Assembly (NCBI GenBank): GCA_003512365.1
Contig: DORI01000232.1
Span: 1 to 6,267, forward strand
Length of the DNA stretch: 6,267 nucleotides
Direction of reading: 5' to 3'
DNA from: Crocinitomicaceae bacterium
GTDB taxonomy: Bacteria; Bacteroidota; Bacteroidia; Flavobacteriales_D; Crocinitomicaceae
The translations under genes were made by a program, and so were the position numbers. Of the stretch, positions 1 to 5,683 are shown one piece after another (within the stretch, counting starts at the first letter, position 1; each line of letters starts with the position of its first letter). The notes under the pieces are model-generated. The model saw only the letters and a program-made list of their open reading frames with translations. It was not told the DNA's origin and searched no databases.

Positions 1-1089
1 CCGAACAAGCGCCAAATTATATTGATTTGCCAAGGAAATAATGACTGCATTTAATTCTTGAATTCTTGTTCTTAATTCTTGGATTTCACCTTGATCTAAT
101 ACAAACTCATCTCGAATTGGGAATAAAACCCCCATTTGGTTGCATTTAACTGAATCTAAAGGGAGACTCAGCAACAATAATTCGTCACTTAATATTTGTC
201 GTACAGCGAAATCATTTGCAGTAGGGTCAACGATCATAAATGGATTACTTCCAACAGTAAAATAATATCCTAAAGGATTATAAATAGAATTAAGAGTGGA
301 ATTATTTGCGGCGTCAAGCGTCAATCCATTCCAAGGAATTGTAGTGAAATACGGCATTTCTGTTACATCTGGAATCGTAGCTATTGCTCCTTTTGCACCA
401 TTTGCAGTTAATTGTTGAATAACATTTGTGTAGGCATTCTCGAAATTATTTACAGAAGGTAAATTAGTAATTGTTCCTCCTGATTTTGCAAAATCTAAAA
501 CATCTTCAACACCTAAAAAAGAAGTGAAAAAGGTAGCATTTGTTGCTGTAACATCATTTAGTACACTAGTTGCTGTAGACGATGCCATTCGCGCAAAAAA
601 CGAATTAGACTGGCCATAATTTGCAGTCGCAACGTCCATTAATTTTAATCCCGGAATTCCGTAGTTTCCAAATTTAGTAGAGGAAGAGTACAAATTATCA
701 CTAAAAATATATCCATCACCTGTTGCTGAAACTCTAACTGGTGAAAGACTAGTTGCTCCTTTACAATCCGTTTTATAACCCAATTTTAGTTGAGCTAATC
801 CAGTTAATCCTATTCCTACGGAAGTTGAATTGACAAAAGGTTGATTGATTAAATTCCCTCCAACAAGCGAAATTTGGTTGGAAATAAGCGCTGCCAATGA
901 ATTTTGTTGACCATCGTAATACAATGCGTCATTCATATAACCTGACGAGTGCGCACCCCCAATCATTACAAAACGGGTTGGATCAATTTCTCCTTTTGAA
1001 ACCTCTGGTTTCTCATATTTTGGCTTACATGAAAGTAGAGCTGCTAATGAAATTAAAAGTATCCCCAACGAATATAATTTGTTGCTCAT
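1..1089 (-). CDS. SGNH/GDSL-family lipoprotein, probably catalytically degenerate (C-terminus beyond window)
   Basis: The reading frame is open for 363 codons from ATG 1089-1087 to the left edge, so the C-terminus is missing. The N-terminus is a lipoprotein signal: Lys4, a hydrophobic stretch, then LLSC with the lipidated Cys at residue 21. The mature part matches, from memory, the Bacteroidota 'GDSL lipolytic' lipoproteins: block I around 41-63 (ending DALYYDGQQNS), block II NYGIPG at 142-147, block III at 188-203, and a well-conserved NGAKG...IPDVT..PYFTTIPWN region at about 230-254. Family members usually read G-N/D-S-L-T-A-G in block I; here it is GGAHSSG (44-50), so Ala46 sits where the nucleophile Ser belongs. 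Block III, usually GNND, reads GVED (193-196). The Asp-x-x-His block would lie outside the window. The start is one base after the porin stop codon, so the two genes are surely cotranscribed. Esterase activity is doubtful; a surface binding or accessory role for the porin is an inference. Confidence 0.85.
   Translation of the reverse strand, partial: MSNKLYSLGILLISLAALLSCKPKYEKPEVSKGEIDPTRFVMIGGAHSSGYMNDALYYDGQQNSLAALISNQISLVGGNLINQPFVNSTSVGIGLTGLAQLKLGYKTDCKGATSLSPVRVSATGDGYIFSDNLYSSSTKFGNYGIPGLKLMDVATANYGQSNSFFARMASSTATSVLNDVTATNATFFTSFLGVEDVLDFAKSGGTITNLPSVNNFENAYTNVIQQLTANGAKGAIATIPDVTEMPYFTTIPWNGLTLDAANNSTLNSIYNPLGYYFTVGSNPFMIVDPTANDFAVRQILSDELLLLSLPLDSVKCNQMGVLFPIRDEFVLDQGEIQELRTRIQELNAVIISLANQYNLALVR
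51..81. repeat. Short direct repeat inside the lipoprotein gene
   Basis: The 10-mer TTAATTCTTG occurs at 51-60 and 72-81, exactly 21 bp apart, and its last 8 bases occur again at 61-68. On the coding strand this gives two IQEL units seven residues apart (Ile336 and Ile343), followed by a hydrophobic run, which looks like one or two turns of an amphipathic or coiled-coil helix. The codons are almost identical in both copies, so a small in-frame duplication is possible. It is too short to be a mobile or regulatory repeat. Confidence 0.4.
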
Positions 1090-1090
1090 C

Positions 1091-2320
1091 TTACCATTTA
1101 TAAATTAGTGAAAAACCTGGCGCAATTGCTTTTGTACGATAGGTACCAAACAAATTTGTTTCTGCATTTGTAGCTGTTCGTTTTAACTGAGTGTAATAAA
1201 TTGATGCATCCATTGAAAACTTATCGGAAAATCTGTAGGTTAACCCTCCGGTGATATAGGCACGATTGGCATCTGGCGTTTCTGGAGTAACACTTTCTTC
1301 AGGAACAGGAGTAAAGCCAAATCCACCTCCAAAACGCAGATCTAATTTATCAATGACTTGATATTGTACACCACCGCGAAAAGCAAAAATACTTTTGTAA
1401 TTTCTAGGGGACTTAGTATCTAAAAGAGACGCTGTGTTTTGTTCATAATCAAATGCTAACGTATCATAAGCTTTCCAGCCCACGTGATTAATATCCAACA
1501 CCATTTTCAATTTGTCGTTGGGATTGTAAGCCCATCCAAGTGTCGTAACATTTGGCAATGGTAAAGCTCCAGTGAACTTACCATCCGGGAAATTAGGGTC
1601 TAAAGAAGTTGGAACAGTGAAGTTTGCTGCGCCGTTTTTCAATGACATATTTATCTGAGACCTATAAGTGATACCAACTGAAAGTTTTTTATTCAAATCG
1701 TAATGTATACCGGCATTAAATCCAAAACCCATTGCCTTGCCAGATAGTTCAGCGTGTCCATAATTACCTAATGAGTCTTGAACAGGTATATCCTTTTGAA
1801 GATTCACATTACCTGTTGACACAATGAATCCTGCACCAATGCCAATTACGTCAGCAATGCGATAGGAAAGCGTCGATTGAATAAAAATTGCCTTAAGTTC
1901 TAATCTGGTTAATGCAAATCGACCTATCCAGTTATCTTCCCATTGTACAGTTGATCCGAATGGCGTGTATGCCGCTAAACCAAGTTTTAATTTATCGTGT
2001 CTATGCGCTTGAAATAATCCATATGCCGAAAAGGGTGTTCCAACCGGATTTTTTGTTCGATATCCTTCTCCCGTAGCAGAATCAACAAATAATACATTTC
2101 CAAAAATAGGAGTCGAAGCAATATTAATTGAGTTTTCATTAGAAAAAGCTACCGAACCCGGATTGAAAAAAATACTTGCGCCGTCTTGAAATAAAGCCGT
2201 TCCAGCGCAACCCATACCTTGTTGTTTCTGACCTTGAAAATTTACTTGGAAGCCTTGAGCCCAAATAAAACCTGTAAAAAACAGTATAAATATAGAAATG
2301 CCTTGTTGCTTGATTTTCAT
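1091..2320 (-). CDS. OmpP1/FadL/TodX-family outer-membrane transport protein
   Basis: This is a 409-residue beta-barrel porin of the family that carries long-chain fatty acids and other hydrophobic compounds across the outer membrane. A signal peptide (Lys2, Lys4, then a hydrophobic core) ends at WAQ, with likely cleavage before Gln22. The mature N-terminus has the family's hatch-like signature: QG at 29-30, GMGCAG at 35-40, then DGASIFFNPG at 46-55, where the usual NPA is NPG. Other family marks are YTPFG (118-122) and, near the C-terminus, TPVPEE...PDANR (349-353 for PDANR), followed by alternating strands ending in an aromatic residue (Trp409). Length is normal. The frame continues upstream to a TTG at 2332, but the ATG at 2320 is preferred: it gives a standard signal peptide, and the TTG lies inside a promoter -7 match. 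The stop codon is one base before the lipoprotein start. The substrate cannot be read from sequence; fatty acids or hydrocarbons are family-based guesses. Confidence 0.93.
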   Translation of the reverse strand: MKIKQQGISIFILFFTGFIWAQGFQVNFQGQKQQGMGCAGTALFQDGASIFFNPGSVAFSNENSINIASTPIFGNVLFVDSATGEGYRTKNPVGTPFSAYGLFQAHRHDKLKLGLAAYTPFGSTVQWEDNWIGRFALTRLELKAIFIQSTLSYRIADVIGIGAGFIVSTGNVNLQKDIPVQDSLGNYGHAELSGKAMGFGFNAGIHYDLNKKLSVGITYRSQINMSLKNGAANFTVPTSLDPNFPDGKFTGALPLPNVTTLGWAYNPNDKLKMVLDINHVGWKAYDTLAFDYEQNTASLLDTKSPRNYKSIFAFRGGVQYQVIDKLDLRFGGGFGFTPVPEESVTPETPDANRAYITGGLTYRFSDKFSMDASIYYTQLKRTATNAETNLFGTYRTKAIAPGFSLIYKW

Positions 2321-2329
2321 AGTTTCAGC

Positions 2330-2337
2330 CAAATATA
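2330..2337 (-). promoter_or_regulatory. Putative -7 promoter element of the porin-lipoprotein operon
   Basis: On the minus strand these bases read TATATTTG, a perfect match to the Bacteroidota -7 consensus TAnnTTTG. Only nine bases separate it from the porin ATG at 2320, so the transcript would have a leader of a few bases or be nearly leaderless. I see no convincing -33 TTTG at the usual distance. The match therefore rests on the -7 element and its position in the only gap upstream of the operon. Confidence 0.45.
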
Positions 2338-2350
2338 ACGAATATTAATT

Positions 2351-2358
2351 TAACTTTA
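2351..2358 (+). promoter_or_regulatory. Possible -7 element for the ChaN-like gene
   Basis: TAACTTTA matches five of the six fixed positions of TAnnTTTG and lies 20 bp before the ATG at 2379, a sensible distance. No clear -33 element is visible. It lies within 20 bp of the oppositely oriented porin element, so the two promoters would overlap in their upstream regions. Confidence 0.25.
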
Positions 2359-2378
2359 ACCTTATAAAATTAAACGAT

Positions 2379-3242
2379 ATGACACAAAGTTTTCTCGCTA
2401 TCAGCTTTTTATTTTCATTTACTTTCATAAACGCTCAATCCTTCGAAAAAGCTTTTGTTGTTTACACTTCTAAAGGTAAAAAAACTACCGTCAATAATAT
2501 GTTGAACGATTCAAAAAAGGCAGATTGTATATTGTTTGGTGAGTTTCACGACAATCCTATTACACATTGGTTACAACTTGAAACAGCTAAATTTTTATCT
2601 GGTTCAAATTCTTTATGTCTAGGTTTTGAAATGTTCGAGTCTGATCAACAACAACTTGTCGACGACTATTTATCAGGAAAATTAACCGATAAGCAATTTA
2701 GTGACTCCTGTAGGTTATGGCCCAACTATGAAACTGATTACAAACCACTTATAGAATTGGCCAAGCAAAAAGGAATCCCTTGTATTGCCAGTAACGTAAA
2801 ACGAAAATATGCTTCTTTGTTATTCAAAAAAGGAAGAGCTGCCTTAGATACACTCCCTGAATCGGAGAAAAATAAGTTTGCTTCGCTAGACTTTGAATTA
2901 GATTCTACCTTGTCTCAATATCGTGAGGTTCGTAAAATGGGCGGTCATGGAATGGGAATTGGGATGATGGAGGCTCAAGCATTTAAAGATGCTACAATGG
3001 CTATGCATATACAAAAATACCTTTCACTCAATTTTCAAGTATTACACTTTAATGGTGCCTTTCATTCCGATTATTATCAAGGGATTCTATGGTATCTAAT
3101 GCAAAACACATCTTTCTTGGTTAAAAAGAAACTTACAATCTCTACTGTGAGTCAAGATGATATTACTAAACTTGACAAAGAACATTTTGGAAAGGCAGAC
3201 TACATTATTTGTGTATCCGAAACAATGACAAAAACCCATTAG
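2379..3242 (+). CDS. ChaN-like / DUF399 secreted protein (haem-binding uptake, Tiki superfamily)
   Basis: A 287-residue exported protein of the ChaN family, part of the Tiki/TraB-type fold superfamily. A signal peptide ends at INAQ, with likely cleavage before Gln20; there is no lipobox Cys. The diagnostic motifs are GEFHDN at 54-59, LGFEMFE at 81-87, a WPNYETDYKPLIELAK segment at about 114-129, a QAFKDATMA segment at 200-208 and NGAFHSD at 225-231. Glu55, His57 and His229 are the likely ligand or active-site residues by family analogy. Campylobacter ChaN binds haem and is linked to iron uptake; other Tiki relatives are metal-dependent proteases, so haem binding here is an inference. A Gly/Met/His-rich loop (MGGHGMGIGMM, 187-197) precedes the C-terminal block. 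The n-region of the signal peptide has no Lys or Arg; the frame upstream is open back to 2349 but contains no ATG, GTG or TTG. The gene is divergent from the porin operon and is followed by a gap, so it is probably monocistronic. Confidence 0.88.
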   Translation: MTQSFLAISFLFSFTFINAQSFEKAFVVYTSKGKKTTVNNMLNDSKKADCILFGEFHDNPITHWLQLETAKFLSGSNSLCLGFEMFESDQQQLVDDYLSGKLTDKQFSDSCRLWPNYETDYKPLIELAKQKGIPCIASNVKRKYASLLFKKGRAALDTLPESEKNKFASLDFELDSTLSQYREVRKMGGHGMGIGMMEAQAFKDATMAMHIQKYLSLNFQVLHFNGAFHSDYYQGILWYLMQNTSFLVKKKLTISTVSQDDITKLDKEHFGKADYIICVSETMTKTH

Positions 3243-3330
3243 TCTCTCATTATTTTTTTTATTAATTGTTGTTTTATTAAATAATAGTTATATGTTTGTT
3301 TTTTAATATTTTATAGTAATGTTAATGAAA

Positions 3331-3338
3331 TAATATTG
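3331..3338 (+). promoter_or_regulatory. Weak -7-like element before the epimerase-like gene
   Basis: TAATATTG matches five of six fixed positions of TAnnTTTG and lies 36 bp before the ATG at 3375. It sits in a 132-bp gap (3243-3374) of only about 13% G+C, where chance matches are common, and no well-placed -33 TTTG is seen. The gap otherwise shows only T- and A-rich runs, with no hairpin terminator for the ChaN-like gene. Confidence 0.2.
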
Positions 3339-3374
3339 CGCTTTAAAAAATCTAATTATTTAATACAATTATTT

Positions 3375-4265
3375 ATGAAAACAGTTCTAATAGCGGGTGG
3401 TTCAGGAATGATTGGTCAAACACTTTCGAAGTTTTTGAAAAATAAAGGTTTTAACGTACTTATACTTTCACGCAGCAAAAAAAAAGCCGGTTATTTATAT
3501 TGGAATCCTATTTCAAAAAATATAGAAGGGAAACACTTAGATAAGATTAATGTCATTGTCAATTTATTAGGTGAGAACATTGGTGAAAAAAAGTGGTCAA
3601 ACAAACGTAAAAAAGAAATAATTGATTCAAGAGTGAACACCACAAGATTCTTGTTCAATACAAGAATTAACTTTTCCAACCTAGAATACTATGTGGGTGC
3701 GTCAGGAATAAATTGTTACGGATTTGACGATGGAATTATTAAGCATTCAGAAGAAGATGATTATGGAGTTGATTTTTTGTCTGAAGTTATAAAATCTTGG
3801 GAGGAATCTTCACGGCTTTTCTTGGAAAATCTTCCAGGTTCAATTTTGCGAATTGCCTCAGTACTTGACAATAACGGAGGAGTTCTTACAAAGATGAAGA
3901 GGCCGGTTTCGTTGGGGCTAGGATCTCCTTTGGGGAGTGGGAAACAACTTATGCCGTGGATTCATGTGGAAGATTTATGCGAAATAATTGTTCATTGTAT
4001 AGAAAACAAATTACACGGCACTTTCAATGCAGTGGCTGCTTGTGATTCTAATAGAGATGTCATGCGCGCACTTGCGAAAGCAATGCATAGACCTTTTTTC
4101 ATGCCTATGGTTCCCGTACAACTTCTAAAATGGCTGTACGGTGAAATGTCGGTGTTAATTTTAGGAAGTATGAACGCTTCAAATGAAAAGATAAAAGCCA
4201 CGGGTTTTAATTTTAGGTATTCTAATATTGAAGAGGCTGTTAAACAATTATTAAGCAAAAAATAA
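3375..4265 (+). CDS. TIGR01777-family NAD(P)-binding epimerase-like protein (YfcH type, DUF1731 C-terminus)
   Basis: A 296-residue cytoplasmic member of the extended short-chain dehydrogenase superfamily, whose substrate is unknown across the family. The N-terminus has a beta strand and the Rossmann glycine motif GGSGMIG (8-14), with Arg33 placed to bind NADP phosphate. Further family marks are NLLGENIGEKKW (63-74), RKKEIIDSRV (78-87), the GASGINCYG segment (108-116), DFLSEVIKSWE (133-143), LRIASVLDNNGG (158-169), GLGSPLGSGKQLMPWIHVEDL (181-201) and FNAVA (217-221). A DUF1731-like C-terminus follows, with HRPFFMPMVP (238-247) and a FNFRYSNIEEA end. The classic YxxxK pair is not at its usual place: Tyr115 is followed by Asp119, as I recall is normal for this family. 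The frame extends upstream to a TTG at 3336, but ATG 3375 puts the Rossmann strand at the very N-terminus and gives the family length. It appears to be a single-gene unit with no Shine-Dalgarno site. Confidence 0.92.
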   Translation: MKTVLIAGGSGMIGQTLSKFLKNKGFNVLILSRSKKKAGYLYWNPISKNIEGKHLDKINVIVNLLGENIGEKKWSNKRKKEIIDSRVNTTRFLFNTRINFSNLEYYVGASGINCYGFDDGIIKHSEEDDYGVDFLSEVIKSWEESSRLFLENLPGSILRIASVLDNNGGVLTKMKRPVSLGLGSPLGSGKQLMPWIHVEDLCEIIVHCIENKLHGTFNAVAACDSNRDVMRALAKAMHRPFFMPMVPVQLLKWLYGEMSVLILGSMNASNEKIKATGFNFRYSNIEEAVKQLLSKK

Positions 4266-4335
4266 CAGCGCGAAACTAACACTTAATCGGTTAAAAACTT
4301 TGAAAAAAATAAAGTTATACGGAGTTAAAAGTGTG

Positions 4336-4343
4336 TATCTTTC
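4336..4343 (+). promoter_or_regulatory. Possible -7 element for the PIN-PhoH gene
   Basis: TATCTTTC matches five of six fixed positions of TAnnTTTG and ends 15 bp before the ATG at 4359, implying a short leader. A TTTG at 4299-4302 is about 33 bp upstream, too far to act as the normal -33 partner. The 93-bp gap upstream of the gene also makes a promoter here plausible. Confidence 0.3.
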
Positions 4344-4358
4344 AACTAAACATTTTGA

Positions 4359-5681
4359 ATGGGGAAGAAAGATAAAATTTTTGTGTTAGACACATCCGTG
4401 CTTTTACATGATCACGACGCAATCACCAATTTTGAAGATAATTTTGTAGGAATACCCATTACGGTATTGGAAGAATTGGATAAATTCAAACTAGGAAATG
4501 ATACCAAGAATTTCAGTGCGCGAGAAGTAATTCGTTTTATTGATAAATTATCGGGCAGTGGTTCACTTCAAGAATGGATTTCAATTGGAAAAGGACTTGG
4601 AAAGCTCCGTGTTATTATGGAGTCTGATCCGAAGCAGTTAAACGCTGAACAAATTTATTCCTCGGCAAAAAATGATCATAAAATAATTAATGCCGCCCTT
4701 CATTTGATGGAGCAAGAGCCTAAAAAAACGGTCGTATTAGTTACCAAAGACATCAATTTAAGAATAAAAGCGAAAGCCTTAGGAGTAACCGCAGAAGATT
4801 ACGAAACGGGAAAGGTTACTATTCACGATCAAGACACGAGCTCTTATGCCATTGACGGGGTGGATTCTGAGGTAATACGCGAGATATTTACTAAAGGTCA
4901 TATCGAAGAGCAAGGTCTGTTAGGGAATAAAAAAGCAGTGAATGGTTATTACATCTTAAAAAATGGAAAGTCTTCTTCTTTGGCTTTCTATAATCACTTA
5001 ACCGATCATATCCAGCGTATTGAGAAGGAATTTGTGTATGGTATAAAACCAAAAAATGCGGAACAAGCATTTGCGCTACATGCCTTAATGAATCCTGAAG
5101 TTAAATTGGTTGCGCTACAAGGTGTTGCGGGAACAGGTAAGACACTATTGGCTTTGGCGTCGGCCTTAGAACAGCACAAACAATTCAATCAAACAATTCT
5201 GGCACGACCTATTGTACCCCTTTCCAATAAAGATATTGGTTTTTTGCCTGGCGATGCTAACGATAAAATTGGGCCTTATATGGAACCTTTATGGGATAAT
5301 CTAAAATTTATAAAATCCCAATTTGGCGAGAATGAGAAAAAACACAAGGCAATTCTTGAAATGCAAGAATCTGGGAAGATCATCATAACACCTTTGGCAT
5401 TTATTAGGGGAAGAAGTTTATCCAACATAATGTTCATTATTGACGAAGCACAGAACTTGACTCCTCATGAGGTAAAGACAGTTATAACGCGTGCAGGGGA
5501 AAACACAAAAATAGTTTTTACGGGTGATGTACATCAAATAGACACCCCATATTTGGACGAAAATTCCAATGGTTTAGCGTATTTAATTGATCGCTTGAAA
5601 GGTCAAAAGCTTTTTACACATGTAAAACTGGAGAAAGGTGAACGCTCAGAACTAGCAAACTTGGCTAATGACTTATTATAG
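4359..5681 (+). CDS. PhoH-family protein with N-terminal PIN domain (PhoH2 type)
   Basis: A 440-residue cytoplasmic fusion of a PIN ribonuclease-like domain and a PhoH P-loop ATPase. The PIN part (about 5-150) keeps its acidic metal-binding set: Asp11 in VLDTSVLL, Glu38/Glu39 in VLEELDKFK, Asp106 in KNDHKII and Asp131 in VTKDINLRIKA. A linker with small beta segments (about 151-225) leads to the ATPase. There the sequence reads KPKNAEQAFALHAL (230-243), Walker A GVAGTGKT (255-262), ARPIVPLSNKDIGFLPGD (282-299), PYMEPLWDNL (306-315), ITPLAFIRGRSL (343-354), Walker B FIIDEAQN (359-366), FTGDVHQID (387-395), and GERSELA with Arg429 near the end. Both domains look intact and the length is typical. 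Mycobacterial PhoH2 unwinds and cleaves RNA, so an ATP-dependent RNA-processing role is likely; the physiological targets are unknown. Homologues are often loosely called phosphate-starvation proteins, but nothing here supports phosphate control. It is transcribed alone and converges on mgtE with two bases between the stop codons. Confidence 0.96.
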   Translation: MGKKDKIFVLDTSVLLHDHDAITNFEDNFVGIPITVLEELDKFKLGNDTKNFSAREVIRFIDKLSGSGSLQEWISIGKGLGKLRVIMESDPKQLNAEQIYSSAKNDHKIINAALHLMEQEPKKTVVLVTKDINLRIKAKALGVTAEDYETGKVTIHDQDTSSYAIDGVDSEVIREIFTKGHIEEQGLLGNKKAVNGYYILKNGKSSSLAFYNHLTDHIQRIEKEFVYGIKPKNAEQAFALHALMNPEVKLVALQGVAGTGKTLLALASALEQHKQFNQTILARPIVPLSNKDIGFLPGDANDKIGPYMEPLWDNLKFIKSQFGENEKKHKAILEMQESGKIIITPLAFIRGRSLSNIMFIIDEAQNLTPHEVKTVITRAGENTKIVFTGDVHQIDTPYLDENSNGLAYLIDRLKGQKLFTHVKLEKGERSELANLANDLL

Positions 5682-5683
5682 AT

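Noticed and set aside
897..1103. 68-codon plus-strand reading frame
   Set aside because: It lies antisense to the 5' end of the lipoprotein gene, whose protein matches a known family; its own product shows no recognisable domain.
3336..3374. TTG-initiated N-terminal extension of the epimerase-like protein (13 residues)
   Set aside because: The family starts directly with the Rossmann strand (MKTVLIAGGSG); the extension is low-complexity A+T-rich sequence from the intergenic gap.
3243..3374. Possible small RNA or terminator in the 132-bp low-G+C gap
   Set aside because: Only homopolymer-like A/T runs and a short repeated TTTTATTAA are seen; there is no stable stem or conserved RNA motif.
3491..3679. 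62-codon minus-strand reading frame
   Set aside because: Shadow frame opposite the conserved epimerase-like gene, with no motifs.
3992..4282. 96-codon minus-strand reading frame
   Set aside because: Shadow frame opposite the conserved C-terminal part of the epimerase-like gene; no domain, and no promoter seen.
4296..4316. Inverted repeat AACTTT / AAAGTT with a 9-base A-rich loop
   Set aside because: The stem is only 6 bp and A+T-rich, with no T-run after it on the plus strand, so it is not a credible terminator; it could be chance in an A+T-rich gap.
5006..5188. 60-codon minus-strand reading frame rich in Ala and Cys
   Set aside because: It is antisense to the conserved start of the PhoH ATPase domain, including Walker A; its composition is what reverse-complementing that region gives.
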